A stretch of DNA of 44,060 nucleotides from Paulinella micropora (Eukaryota; Cercozoa; Imbricatea; Euglyphida): contig BJOX01000320.1 in the NCBI GenBank assembly GCA_009731375.1, positions 68,554 to 112,613 of the forward strand, in the 5' to 3' direction. Position 1 is the first letter of the stretch. Every line of letters starts with the position of its first letter. The notes under the pieces are model-generated. The model had not been told where the DNA came from and did no database searches. It saw only the letters and a list, made by a program, of their open reading frames with translations. Both the position numbers and the translations under genes were made by a program. Of this stretch, positions 10,106-21,000 are shown in pieces.

Positions 10106-10674
10106 GAGAATAGACATCCATTACAAGAGATCATGCAGGAATTAGAGGCTAAGCGACGGGAGAGTAAAATAAGACGTAACGCGCAAAATATTGCGAGGTG
10201 GCGACAAAGACAGTCTGAAGAGGCGAAAGAGGAGGAGCGTGAAAAAGCAAGAGCAAGGATGCAAGCAAAGCGTCAAAGACAAACGGCACAGAGCACTGAA
10301 GAAGAGCGTGCAAAGGCGCGAGCAGGGATGCAGGCAGCACGTGAAGGACAAACGGCCGAGAGAAGGGAAGAAGAGCGTGCAGAGGCGCGAGCAAGGATGA
10401 ATAAAAAGAGACAATATCAAACTGAAGATGAGCAGATGCAAGATATGGATAGTTCCAAGGAGAGAATGAAGCGGTTACGTTCCAAGCGCAAGAAACAGGA
10501 AGCATCCTGCACGGAGCAAACATGCGATTCAGAAGATCCAGTGTCCAACAGAAATCCTGACAAGGAAAAGAAATCAACGCATCATTTCTTAAGTGCTGTG
10601 TCAGCAGAAACGCGGAACCATGTGCTTACAGAAAGGTATAATATTACGGAAGAAGAATACAGACATGTAGAAAC
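10106..10674 (+). CDS. Helitron gene, STPR-like 23-residue repeats
   Basis: Three consecutive 23-residue units start with EEEREKARARM, EEERAKARAGM and EEERAEARARM (DNA about 10228-10434), with degenerate units on both sides. The period, arginine/glutamate content and helical character match the score-and-three-peptide repeat (STPR), a DNA-binding repeat found in FMBP-1-like proteins and often seen at the N-terminus of Helitron proteins. After the repeats comes a segment with HHFLSAVSAETRNHVLTERYN. The exon ends at a donor at 10675; a 56-nt intron to 10730 joins it in phase to the next exon (WGLDPEVGSSLVEHELY). Role inferred: binding of the transposon DNA. Confidence 0.65.
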
Positions 10675-10730
10675 GTACACATAGCTGGACTTCTACCTAT
10701 TACACAAACATTTCCATTTGCTCTGTGTAG

Positions 10731-12692
10731 GTGGGGTCTGGATCCAGAAGTTGGTTCCTCTTTAGTGGAGCATGAGCTGTACGTTAAGAACAATTTGAGT
10801 TCTGTGTTTTTCTGCTCTTCCTGCTGTGAGATCAAATTCCAGAAAGACAGGTATAGCGACAGCGGAAAATGGCGGACAGTGTGCAGGCGATGTGTTCCTT
10901 TGAATCGACCCTCTAGTGTCGGCAATCCTTTCACTGCAAGCAACAGCATGATCGTTTGGAGTGCCGACAAGGTAGATGACAGCTGTTACAGCAATCTTTT
11001 CTACATGTCTAATACGTGTGTCAGGGTGGCAGGCTACCAAAACTATCTGGGCTGCGCATGGTTGAGGAAATGCTTATCTGTCTAGTGCTTCCGATTGCAT
11101 CAGTATTCACAGTTGGGAACGGACACAACTATTATCGTGGACACCAACTTAACATCGGACAGGATTTGAAAGAGTTGTACCACGTGCTTCCGCGGCTAGG
11201 TTCCGAACTGCCAATCAACATTATTTTTCGCCGTGGAACGAAACCAGGGAGCGAAGCAAAGTTCATGGATCTTGCGGTACGCAGGCAAAAGGTACTGGAC
11301 GCTTTGCGGTGGCTGCGCCAACACAATCCGCTCTATCGGGCGTTGGATGAGAAGTGGTTTGCTAAGCCAGATGATCCGCGGTGGACGACTCTCCCTGAAG
11401 ATGGCCCGATGCCAGGTTTAAAGTGTATAGTTGAGGATGAAAGCAACGAAGACAGCAAGTCATCGGAGGGAGGCTATTTGTTGGAGCGGTGGAGTTCACG
11501 ATTTCGTATTGAACCAGGCGATTTCGGCATACTGGAATGGGATAAAGTGTATTCAGTATGTGTCTTCCAGGAAGAATTGTGGGACAAAGTTTTGGAGTAC
11601 GATGAGTTCAAGGAGGAGATGGCCAGCTGCAGTGCAGATCGCGCGCACGGTACGAAGTCCTCCAAGAAATCTGTCCTCAACAGCGAGCCTGAATCTGAAG
11701 AGGAACGCATTATCAAAGTGCATCATTACGGGCTTCACACAGATGGTAGGTTATTACCTAGCTGGATACACGAATGGGATAGTCGTGAGCGTGAAAGAGA
11801 TCCAGAACACGTATTGTTGTACGGCGAAGAATTTGCAGAGGATGGAAAACAATCCACACATCGCGTAGCGAACGAAGAAAAAGTATTCGTTTCACAAATC
11901 ATCTTCGCTAGCAACAAAGAACAGTGGATAGACAAACATACTCAGTTTTTGACAGACGATTGTCACCGTTCCGCGAGAGCTCATTGTGAGATGAGCAGTA
12001 CCGACAGATGTTTTCCATACTCCAAGTGTCCATTATGTTTGTTGAATTCAGCAGACACTACCTCCGAGCCTGTCGGCGAGCGCAAGGCAGAGAGTTTGCA
12101 TAGTTTTTCGAAGCTTCAGAAAGGATCGGAAGAAGCTGAGAAAGTGTGTGTGGCTAAGGTTGAAGGCGCAAAGAAGTATGCGCCACAACAATCAAAGGGA
12201 AGCAAGGAATCAACAATTGACAATGTCGAGAGTGCTGCAAGGACATGCGCTGACAAAACGTTCGTAGAACTAGCAACATCTTCGGGCATCGCCGACAGTG
12301 ACATCACGAATTCAGAAGCCACTACCTCCGAGCCTGTCAGGCAGCGCAAGGCAGAGAGTTTGGATAGTTGTTCGAAATTTCAGAAAGGAGTGGAAGAAGC
12401 TGAGTAAGTGTGTGTAGCTAATGTTGAAGGCGGAAAGAAGTGTGCGCTACAACATTCAGATGGAAGCAAGGAACCGACGATTGATGATGTCGAGAGTGCT
12501 GCAAGTACAAGCGTCGACAAAACGTTTGTGGAATTAGCAACATCTTCGGGCATCACCAACAGTGACATCCCTATAAGGGAAGCAGAAGAACTAGCGAGGC
12601 ACGTTGCGGCGCACGACAAAGAAGTTCCACTTGGATCTGCTGCTCGTCCTTTACGATGGCCTGATTTGCAAGGTGATGTTATCAGTGATCAG
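10731..12692 (+). CDS. Helitron gene, zinc-ribbon and DUF6570-like region
   Basis: The exon starts in phase after the intron at 10675-10730. An early Cys pair set (FFCSSCCE, then VCRRC) looks like a small zinc ribbon. A 53-nt intron at 10972-11024 joins to LPKLSGLRMVEEMLI and VGNGHNYYRGHQLNI, then the LPRLGSELPINIIFRR and RRQKVLDALRWLRQHNPLYR stretches. That order is typical of the DUF6570 region preceding the Rep domain in Helitrons. The C-terminal part is low complexity and includes a 264-bp in-frame duplication. A TAA at 12405-12407 interrupts the second repeat where the first has AAA; the frame continues unchanged after it. A GTAAGT overlaps this stop, so a small intron there is a less likely alternative. 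The exon ends at a donor at 12693. Confidence 0.7.
12057..12584 (+). repeat. 264-bp in-frame tandem duplication within the Helitron gene
   Basis: ACTACCTCCGAGCCTGTC begins both units (12057 and 12321). They match along their length (KAESL, TIDNVESAA/TIDDVESAA, KTFVELATSSGI), with 88 codons per unit. The second copy carries the TAA stop. Confidence 0.85.
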
Positions 12693-12788
12693 GTAACATG
12701 TAGCAGCAGCATTAGAATTGCAGTCGACAAATAATGCATATGTATAAATCATTGAATGATTTTTGTATGATTGTGATGTACCATGCAG

Positions 12789-13965
12789 GTGTTTGATGGG
12801 TCGAATCCAGAATCACACTTGTTACTATCGAAAGCGTTTCCTACATTATTCCCTGGCAACGGTGATGGTGACTTCTACAGGACGAAGACATATGACTTAT
12901 CATTGCAAAGTTATGCTGGGCACATGATGAGGCTGGGGACGGTTGATGGCGAAGACAAGCAAGTACGTTTGCTACATCAAGAGCACGACCGCTTTGCGTT
13001 TTTTCTACATAATGTCTGGCAACGCAAGCTTATTCTCAGAGGATCATCTTACTTTATCAAGCACTTCCCGGGTGAGTCTTCTCGATTGACGTGGCAAGAA
13101 ATCAAAGACATGGCGAAAGATCCCGAGAGAGTAACAGAACTATGTAAGAAGGTAGAAAGAATTTGCACACCAGAATATGGCAGTCCGAAGGCGTGGTTTC
13201 AAACTAGACAGAATGTATTATCACTGATGATGAACGGTCCCGACGGAAGGCGAGGAGCTCCGCACGTGTTTTTTACTCTGTCATGCCCTGACAATTGGTT
13301 GCCGGAGCTTCATGGGGACGGGAAGCATTTCAGTGGTATTCTTCCTCCGTTACGCCGCAGAGGAGATGCACCACCTGAGTTCCATACACGACGGATAGCA
13401 GCGATCAGGAACTGTGGTTTGGTTGGTGAGTTTTTCTGGAACAAGATGACACACTTTGTTGATTCATTCTTTGGAAAATACCTAAAAGCGTTGTGGAGTT
13501 TCTTGCGAGGAGAATTTCAGCAGAGGGGCGTCTCACATGGTCACGGATGTGCAAGGCTTGGTGGCAACGCACCTGATTTTTTTGCGGAAGGAGAAAAACT
13601 ACTGCTGCTGTTGCTAATCAAACATTTTAGCAACGTGCCGGTAGTGAAGGAACGAGCAAACCGCATAAGTGTGGAGATTAAGTCGAAGTTAATTGATTTC
13701 ACTGATGGGCTTCTCGATGCATGGAACCGCAATCTGGACGTTCAGAAAGGGGAAAGTCCACAGCCTAGGTCGGGAGAAGGTTCCTACCTCAGCAGATCGA
13801 TCTGGAGTTGTGAGACTGCAGAGGAAGTGAAGCAGTGGGTCAGCGGAGTCCAACAATAATGTGGACGACACGTTTGTGGTCCGAACAGCAAGTGCAGGCG
13901 ACGCCAACCTAGCAAGAACAAGAAAAAGAAGTCATCACTTGAAACCCAAACGAACTCTTTCCCTG
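12789..13965 (+). pseudogene. Helitron Rep endonuclease domain, N-terminal part (HUH motif)
   Basis: This exon follows a 96-nt phase-0 intron. It holds the conserved Helitron run KAFPTLFPGNGDGDF, then HDRFAFFLHNVWQRK, then Rep motif 1 as HVFFTLSCPDNW (about 13263-13300), and the HUH motif as RGVSHGHGCARL, with the two His codons at 13536 and 13542. In known Rep enzymes these His residues bind the metal for DNA nicking. The residue between them is Gly rather than the usual bulky hydrophobic. A TAA at 13857-13859 interrupts the frame just before a conserved Cys/His segment (CGRHVCGPNSKC). The exon ends at a donor at 13966. Confidence 0.8.
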
Positions 13966-14161
13966 GTAACACTCCTTCCTCTCACCTCCCCTCCTCCTCT
14001 CACCTCCCCTCCCCCTCTCCCTCCCCCCCTCCCTCCTTCTACACACAAACATACACACATACAGAGAGACAAAGACGTACAAACACAGAGAGAGAGAGAA
14101 ATAATATGAATAGCTTTGAATAAAAGTTTGTACAAATATTAATAATTTATGTTCTGTACAG

Positions 14162-15108
14162 CTGCGAATCCTAACGACGGTGCGGAGACTGTTCAAGATC
14201 GGAATGAAACGCACGAGGAATCTGAGCCCCAGCAGCCAGACAAGGAATTTCTGTGCCGGTACGGATTTCCTCACCCGTTACGCGAGAAAGCAAGTATAGA
14301 GATCGAGCGGCGCATGAATAAAGATATTTTGAACAGACACGAGCATCCACCAGCGATTTTGGAACAAGATATCAGGAATTTGTTTGTGAGTTTCGAAATG
14401 GAAGAAGGCACAGAAGGCATGCTGGCTCTGGAAGCAGAATTGGAGAAACTAACAAAGTTTCTGGTGCAGGAAGATGAAGGGAAAGGATTCCATCGTATCT
14501 GCGCTATAGACTTTCCTGTTGCGCTTANNNNNNNNNNTCTTCCTGTTGCGCTTAGTCTCATGATGCTACACTTCCGGGTGAAACATTATCCACGCAGCAA
14601 TGATAGTCTGTTCAATTGCACAAGCTTCGTCTTGTCGCAGCATTGGCCTGGGAATGGTGACATACAGTGTTTATTTGATTTTCTAGACTCTCTAACATAT
14701 ATGACGAAGTATATGTGCAAGTCTGAAACAACGAGCGAGACCGCTTTGCAAATGATGCAAGCGGTAGTCAAGGGTATCGAGTTTCAGCTGAAGGGGAGAA
14801 GCAAGAAACAGTCTAGGAATCAGGCAAACGGAGACAAAGTTGCTAAGGAACATGTTGCGCCAGACGAAGAAGAAGCACATGACACTTCACAACCACTACC
14901 AAGATCATCGACTGAAGGAGATCAAGGAGACGGAGTCACATCTGCGAGCGGCGCAGCGGTCACGAATGATGGAACCACGATGGATTCTGCGTTTTGGGAA
15001 TTTCAAGAACATGAGACTGATGAGTTCGATTTGTTTGCGGCGCAAGTCGATCAGAACGCTCTGGCAGAAGAATACAGTACGCTCCAGCATGAGTTGGACG
15101 GTGGTGGA
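14162..15108 (+). CDS. Helitron Rep domain, C-terminal part with catalytic tyrosines
   Basis: Joined in phase 1 to the previous exon by a 196-nt intron (13966-14161). CRYGFPHPLRE completes the Cys-rich element, and LTYMTKYMCKSE (Tyr codons at about 14698 and 14710) is the Y-x3-Y Rep motif 3 of Helitrons, whose tyrosines link covalently to nicked DNA. A 10-N join at 14528-14537 is flanked by the same 15 bases on both sides (TTCCTGTTGCGCTTA), so little or nothing is missing there. The C-terminal 150 codons are acidic and low complexity. The exon runs into another 10-N join at 15109-15118. Confidence 0.75.
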
Positions 15109-15118
15109 NNNNNNNNNN

Positions 15119-16639
15119 TGGTGGTGGACTAACTTTTACTGAAGAATACACTACGTCTCAGCGTGAGTTGCAAGGTGGTGGCCTAGCGTGTAACGATGAT
15201 GATGAGATCGAAATTGAAGACCCAGAAGAATCATTTAAGTTTCTAGCAGCAAGACAAGGAGGAACAGCAGACGATCAAGCAGCAGAACAAGAAGAATCAT
15301 CTGAGTTTCCAGCAGCAGAGGATGCAGCAGCAGAACCAGATTTGGAAGGAACAGCTGAAGATTCTGCAGCAGAACCAGAAGCGAAGGTGCCAGTCCCAGG
15401 CAGTACTTTAGTTAGGAAATTAGCTATGCGGATGTTGAAGAAAAGGGATTGGAGCAAGCCAGAGGTTCTTCATCGGCTGCTAGGTTTACCATTAGTGCAT
15501 TTCTCATCAGGAATCAAATTTGTCAGGGTGCAAGTTCCTGGCCGCGAGCAAAAAGAAATCTGGCGACCCTTGCATGCAGTTCGCCGAGAGCTGTCTGATG
15601 TAAAGTCAAACGTCGAGGCACGAAGGGGTAGGAGAATGCAATCCGACAACAAGACAGACCCTAACGGAATGTCTGATGAAGACAAAACTGATGATATGAT
15701 TCCGACCGAATTGATGGGCTTGTCAATGGTGGATGCCTATGCAATGAGGCCTCTTGAGATTGCTGGAGTGGATGTAAGGAATTTGAGCCTTGTAGAGTTC
15801 TTTTCAAGATTCTTCAGAAAGAAAGGTCGTTGGCACAGATACACAACACCTGTGACAGTGACGATCACCCCTACACTGCCGCGCTGGGAAAAACATACAA
15901 GGCACACGGACTGGTGTTATCAACAGCTGATAGCTCAACATCCGTGGGGTGGGGAGCGTCCGTACGGTGAACACACCCCTCCAGAAGAGCTTCGATCTGA
16001 ATACCAGAGGTTCCTTTCGTACCACAAACATTTGCGAGAAGAGTGGATCAGAACGTCAGTTGCTGAAGCAAGGGCCGCCCTGAATCGTCAGCAAGGGAAA
16101 GCCGCTAAATCCAGCGCGAAGGATACTGATACAAGTTCGGAGTCATCAGATTCTTCTAGCGCCGAAGAAGATGAAGCAAGCGAGACCAGTGCGTTTGCTG
16201 ACGAGAATGAAGACACCTACTCCATGAAAAGATCACGGATGCAGACTAAAGGTCAGAAAGCATTGCAGCAGGTAGCAAGAAAGCTGACGGAACTAGACAT
16301 GGTGGATGCAACGGGATCTGCAGAAAAGGATGAGTCTGGCGATACATCGGAATTCGGTAGAGTATTCGATGCCGCATATCGTGCCGATATTATTGAAAGA
16401 CTTAACTTGACTACGGAACAGATGGGCATGCTCGCCACATGGACTGCAGATCAGCAAGCTCCTTTCTTCGACCGTGGTCGATTACCAGAGGACGACTTTA
16501 CTCAAGGTGCGAATGGTGAACAGAAACTTACGTTAGTACACATTCAGGATGAGGTACGAAGGATCAGCGAGTTGCTGGATGCGGAGTCTGGGACAGGAGC
16601 TCAGAGCGACAGCAGGGAGTGGGCCCAGATTCCTTTCGG
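15119..16639 (+). CDS. Helitron gene, region between Rep and helicase
   Basis: Continues the same protein after the short join; both sides carry an EEY.T.Q.EL.GGG motif. After a Glu/Ala-rich spacer the conserved pre-helicase segment appears: MRPLEIAGVDVRNLSLVEFF, WHRYTTPV and HLREEWIR, similar to the region between Rep and helicase in other Helitrons. The end (EQMGMLATWTADQQ) lies where the helicase N-terminus should begin, and the sequence breaks at a 10-N join at 16640. The Walker A motif of the helicase is not present in the window. Confidence 0.7.
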
Positions 16640-16649
16640 NNNNNNNNNN

Positions 16650-16921
16650 TTCTGGTCCTGCTGCATGCCCAGCCCATTGCGAGCGCAGTAGGCAAAGGCG
16701 TACATAGAGTCCAAGCAGTCCACTGCGCTGGCGAGAGCGAGGAACGTGCGCGCCGCCCGCCTGGCGTCACGCACACAGCTGATGCCCGCAAGCAAATAGA
16801 TAGCCAGATTGTAGGCCGAAGAGCTGCAGCCCTGGTGGGCGGCCAGGGCCCAGGCCGAGATGGCCAGCCCGTTGTGCTTTCGTCCGCCCAGGCCCAGGTT
16901 GTACATGTCCCCCAGCAGCCG
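16650..16921 (-). other. GC-rich foreign contig with Sel1-like repeat coding, misplaced between two gaps
   Basis: A 272-bp segment between two 10-N joins (16640-16649 and 16922-16931). It is much richer in G+C than its surroundings. The minus strand is open throughout and reads as two tetratricopeptide/Sel1-like units: NLGLGGRKHNGLAISAWALA, then AYNLAIYLLAG, AARTFLALASAVD and MYAFAYCARNGLG. Sel1 repeats are alpha-helical protein-interaction repeats common in bacteria and protists. It has no relation to the helicase it interrupts, so scaffolding error or contaminant DNA is the simplest explanation. Confidence 0.75.
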
Positions 16922-16931
16922 NNNNNNNNNN

Positions 16932-18150
16932 GCTCATTATTGATGAGATCAGCATGTTAGGGAAGAAAGGGTGGTATTGGCTGAATCAGCGTCTGCGTGA
17001 AATCTGCAGTCCTTGTGATGAAGACTTTGGCGGGCTACGTCTAATCATAGTTGGAGACATTTCGCAGCTTCCGCCCGTGCTAGCTCCTGCACCATGGGAG
17101 CAAGACAAACCAGGACGACCTTGGGAAGCGATTGGAAGCCAGTTATATCAACGTGCTACCTCCAAAGTGGTGTTTTTGGAAGATGAGGTACTAAGGCTAG
17201 ACCGAAGTTCACCACATTACCAAGTTTTTAAGGAGTTTCTGAGACGGTATCGGTATGATCTCTGCATCCGTAGCGACTATGAGCTTCTCAAGCGCAGGTT
17301 TGAGGAGAACATCGCTGCGGAGGAGCGACCGAAGTTTAAGGAGTCTACATACATTGCGTTTGAGAATTCAAAGGTAGATGCTGACAACCTAGAAAGAGTG
17401 CGAAGAGCAGTTTCCAGTAGCAACGAAGCGATCGCCAGAATTGAAGCGGAGTACGCTCCTGGTCAAGCAGAATCTGATTCTAAGAGAAGCGCTCGTGAGT
17501 TCAGGGGCATGAGACACGAAGTGTATCTGGCGGTTGGGGCGCGGGTGATGTTGATACAGAATATCAACCAAGACATCGGTCTCGTGAACGGCTCAACAGG
17601 GACTGTGTTAGGCATTATCTATGGAGAGGACCGGCTGCCACCCTCATTATCTTTGAGTGTGTTAGTGCAAATTGATGAAGGATGCGGATACAGAGGCGGA
17701 TCGTTCTTCGAGGATCGTCCCCGAGCGGTGAGCATCGTGCCTAAACAGTCAATCATCAGAAATGATGCAGTTGGACATTATTGAAACCAGGTGCCGTTGG
17801 TAATGGGTTGGGCAGTGACTATTCACAAGTCTCAAGGCCAAACATTTGGGCTGTGCAACGTGGATTTAGGGAAGTCAGATAATCCATTAGGGCTCGGTTA
17901 TGTGGCGATACTGATACTAAAAGGGTTTCCGTTGGTCAGGTTGCTACGTGCAAAGCCACCCAAGCGTGGAGGCAGATGGGAGTGCAGACTGATCGAGATC
18001 AACCGTCTGATAAATATTGCAAAGAAAGGAGGCCAGAAGGATTTGGCGTACGTGATGCCAGAGCCCAGGACTCGCTATGAGCAAAGTTGGTTACGCAGAA
18101 AATGTGAAGCAATCCTGCAACGGTGTGAAAAACTCCACAAGATTAGAATC
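16932..18150 (+). pseudogene. Helitron PIF1-family helicase domain, Walker A missing
   Basis: Begins after the gap with LIIDEISMLGKKG (Walker B/motif II), then LIIVGDISQLPPV (motif III), VYLAVGARVMLIQNI and GLVNGSTGTVLGI (motifs IV-V region), and VPLVMGWAVTIHKSQGQTF (motif VI). These are the standard signatures of the SF1B PIF1-like helicases of Helitrons, which unwind the donor strand after nicking. Walker A should lie in the segment replaced by the foreign contig. A TGA at 17782-17784 interrupts the frame just before motif VI; the downstream reading continues in the same frame, so it is a simple nonsense change (CGA to TGA is likely). Confidence 0.85.
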
Positions 18151-19050
18151 CCCAGGCCAGCGTTGAGGATGAACGGTCGCCAGCAGCTGCGGCAAAGCAA
18201 AGGCGGTGCTGTACGTAGTCATGACACAGCTCTTCCCTCAACCAAGCTTTGTGATTCCAGCGGCCAGCAGCAGCGCGAAAGCAAAAGCAGTGATACGGGT
18301 TCTCCTTCAACCAAGCTTGGTGATTGCAGCAGCCAGCAGCAGTGCGAAAGCAAAATCGGTGTGAGCTTGGAGAAAGCCACACTTGCAAGCTTTTTCACAT
18401 CTCCTGCACAAAGTCGTTGCAAGGATCTGTCCGTCGCGGGTGAGGCAAGCAAGATCGGAGCTGACAGGAAGAAGACCAAGCAGTTGCAACAGAATCGTCC
18501 AGGTTTACGGTTACAGCAGCTACGTCTTATGAGTCAGGAAGGAAAGCTAAGCGTGACCAGCATGGACAAAAAAACAAGATTGAATTTAGATCGTGCGATG
18601 CTTCCTGGTGAGTCTCTGTACACCTCAAAAGAATTGAGAGAGATTCTTCGGGAACTTCCCTCATGGGATTCAGAGGACTTGTCGTTCGAGAGCCTTCTGC
18701 GAGTGCTTACACCTGGCGAGGAAATATGTACAATTGTTGCCAGAGAGGCGTGCAGGATTTTGCGAAAGGAACATCCGAACGTGTGGGGACTCGTGGATCC
18801 CCAAATTGAATACATGGTTGAACGTACAGAGGCGCAGCGAAAGTCGAAGCAAGCTTGCTATGACAGGATATACAAAGGAAGTATCAATCCAGCCGGGTTA
18901 ATCGCATCTAATTTTATACATCTCGTATATGTAGATCCAAATCATTGGGTCCTCCTTACGTCAGGAGTTTTCGCAGTGCAAACAAATACGAAACGTATGA
19001 AATCAGGTGCGATAGACTGGAGTGACACAGGGTGCTGGGCACCACGACAG
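18151..19050 (+). CDS. linker and N-terminal half of a C48/Ulp1-like cysteine protease
   Basis: Downstream of the helicase in the same open frame. The first part is a Ser/Gln-rich linker with two or three repeats of about 75 bp (PSTKL, then QQQ.ESK). It then reads into SNFIHLVYVDPNHWVLLTS, which matches the strand carrying the catalytic His in C48 (Ulp1/SENP-like) proteases; the His codon is 18943-18945. In ordinary C48 domains the Asp strand follows within roughly 10-20 residues. Here it does not: the frame enters a ubiquitin-specific protease domain instead, and the missing half appears near 20700. This family cleaves SUMO/ubiquitin-like or viral precursor proteins and is known from several DNA transposons. 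Confidence 0.65.
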
Positions 19051-20290
19051 CCAGTTGGTATTAGGAACTTTGGGAACACATGCTACCTGAACACAGCGTT
19101 GCAAGCTATTGCTCCTATGTTCACAGAAGCAGGTGTGGATAATCTCTTACCTGAATGTATCGCGGGTGCAGCATGCGTTGTCTGCAGCTTGCGTCGAGTC
19201 ATGTGTACCCTCCGGCAAGAGAGAGAGTTTGGCACCGCGGAGCCACACTATGGCTGTCTGAGGGATAAGACCATTCATTCCTTTCCTTTTAGCAATATCA
19301 GAATGTCTTCTGTACTTACAAGTTCTCAGATTTTTCGTGACTATGTAGACCGCCAGATAACAACGCAGAGTGCAATGAACGAAGATTTACACACAGTGGT
19401 AACGAGGTTGCACGAGTGGGAAGGTGTTCTTGTTCAGTGGTCTCCAGGAGACGGAGGGAACTTAGAAGTGCGTGGTGTACAGAAAGACGTAAGTTCCACA
19501 CTCAGAAGAATCAATGAATGCATGTCAATGTGTGAGGGCCAGAGGGTCCATGGACCTAGCGGCGGTTGGGTAGTGCCAGCTCCGATCTGCCAAGGGGGTC
19601 TGCCTTTACAGAGATTAACCTTCACACACCGACGAATCAGCATGTGTAATCACTGTCATGCGCAGACAACGGGGTCATTGCCTGTGTTTCCCACCTTCAA
19701 TGCACACCCGGCGGAGTGCTTCATGGCAGAACTACTTGAGTTAGCTTGGCCAGGTGAGACAAAAAACGATGGAACCGGTTGTAGTTGTACAGTCCAGGAA
19801 CTTGTAGATCATCATTTCAGAGACGAAATCCTAACACAATACAATTGTTCAGAATGTTGCGAAGGGGCAACAAGACGCACTGTCACACAGCGACTGGAAA
19901 TCATCCAAGAGGAAGGCCCTGCGTGGCTCGCGATTGCGGTGGCAAGGGTGTGTCTGCAAGGGCATGCGCAGCGGAAGATAGTGCGTGAAGTGAAAGTCTC
20001 ATCAATGGTCAACATTCCTGTTAGGAATCAAGCAGGGGCCGTGCAGATTACTCCGTATCAAGTAGTGGTTCTAGGTAATCACGAAGGTAAGGGTTCTGCG
20101 GCCGGTCACTATGTTGTTTACACAAGCATGCCTGCGAGAGGTGATGGTTTGATGTATAAAATAAGTGACACGAATAAGAACCTGCAATGTTTCGAGAGCC
20201 TACAAAGAATGTAGCACTGGTTTACGACTCATTGTGCTGAAACGCATAGTGGATGCTCAACCAGCCTCGTTGCTATTTTACAATCGCAAG
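19051..20290 (+). CDS. ubiquitin-specific protease (USP/UCH, C19) domain inside the Helitron protein
   Basis: Complete USP landmarks are present. The Cys box reads VGIRNFGNTCYLNTALQ with the catalytic Cys codon at 19081-19083. Two Cys pairs form the zinc-finger part of the fingers domain (SMCNHCHAQ and YNCSECCEG). The His box is AAGHYVVYTS with the His codon at 20107-20109. The final USP segment (PASLLFYNRK) is found about 20260-20290 in a different frame, after a TAG at 20212-20214, so a frameshift or tiny intron lies near 20205-20235. USPs remove ubiquitin from proteins. It has no separate start and continues directly from the C48-like half. OTU and C48 proteases are known Helitron cargo; a USP is less usual as far as I know. 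Confidence 0.82.
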
Positions 20291-20504
20291 CAACCACTCA
20301 GTTCGAACTTGATTATGTCTGCACAGACATCATCACTAGCGGTTGGGCCATCAAATTCAGGAGGTGCTGGTGGTGCTTCAGGATCACCAAGTCAGTTCAT
20401 CCCTTCTTCAAGGTCGTCGTTAGTGCTGCGTACTTCTGGTACATTGGAATTCTTGAATACGCCGCCAAGGAGTGGCAGCAAAGCGTGTGAGATGGGAAAC
20501 TGTC

Positions 20505-21000
20505 GTGTAAGTGGAAGCTGACAAGTCAAGCAGAAGAAAAACTAGATGCAGACTTTACTCTGACGACTGCTGTTCGAGCGCCAAAACATGTACGGATACC
20601 AACCAATCCACTGTTACCCAGGCATGCACAATCAGGTGTTGAGTCCAAACATGTACGTGGAACTATTGTACAGGAGCGTGAGTGGAGCGATGCTTTGCAC
20701 TATTATGATTCTATACCGAAAACCAATCCCAACACAGTTAGGAAACAACGAGGGGTTTTAGAATTGCTGAAATTTGCTAATTTTTCAGAATGTAATTTTA
20801 AGATCATGGAAAGTCCAAGTCAAGACATAGGTTCGAATGACTGTTTTGTGTTTGCCGTTGCTATGGCAGTAAGTTTGTTGCATGGACTTGGGCCTGTGCG
20901 GAAGGATCAATACGCAGGGAAAAGCAGTGTATGTATGCGATGGCATCTACTAAGGTGTCTGTTGAAACAACATTTCATCCCTTTTGAGGATGCTGCATGA
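20505..21000 (+). CDS. C-terminal half of the C48/Ulp1-like protease
   Basis: An open frame from about 20497 to TGA at 20998-21000. It contains DALHYYDSIP (catalytic Asp codon 20707-20709), then SQDIGSNDCFVFAVAMAVS with the Gln (20821) and catalytic Cys (20842-20844) of C48 proteases, and the usual ending MRWHLLRCLLKQHFIPFE. Together with the His-bearing half at about 18943 it would form one C48 active site, with about 590 codons, including a full USP domain, between His and Asp. The frame differs from the preceding linker, so an indel or intron near 20495 is needed to connect them. This is the end of the Helitron coding region. Confidence 0.72.

Larger units (their letters stand above)
8788..21000 (+). 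mobile_element. Helitron-class transposon, decayed; ends not defined
   Basis: A plus-strand multi-exon gene carries the full set of Helitron hallmarks in order: DUF6570-like region, Rep motif FFTLSC, HUH-type motif, Y-x3-Y motif, and PIF1-family helicase. Predicted introns (9010-9076, 9785-9883, 10675-10730, 10972-11024, 12693-12788, 13966-14161) have GT-AG borders and keep the reading phase. In-frame stops at 12405-12407, 13857-13859 and 17782-17784, and frame changes near 20210 and 20495, mark it as inactive. I could not identify a convincing 5'-TC end or a 3' hairpin with CTRR, so the boundaries are only those of the coding region. The nuclease and hairpin array upstream may or may not belong to it. 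Confidence 0.82.

Noticed and set aside
12403-12420. GTAAGT as a splice donor hiding the TAA at 12405
   Set aside because: The frame continues unchanged to a good phase-0 donor at 12693, and the sister repeat has AAA at the same place; a nonsense change is simpler.
13909-14135. Minus-strand frames in the Helitron intron
   Set aside because: The CT- and AC-rich sequence of a 196-nt intron generates them.
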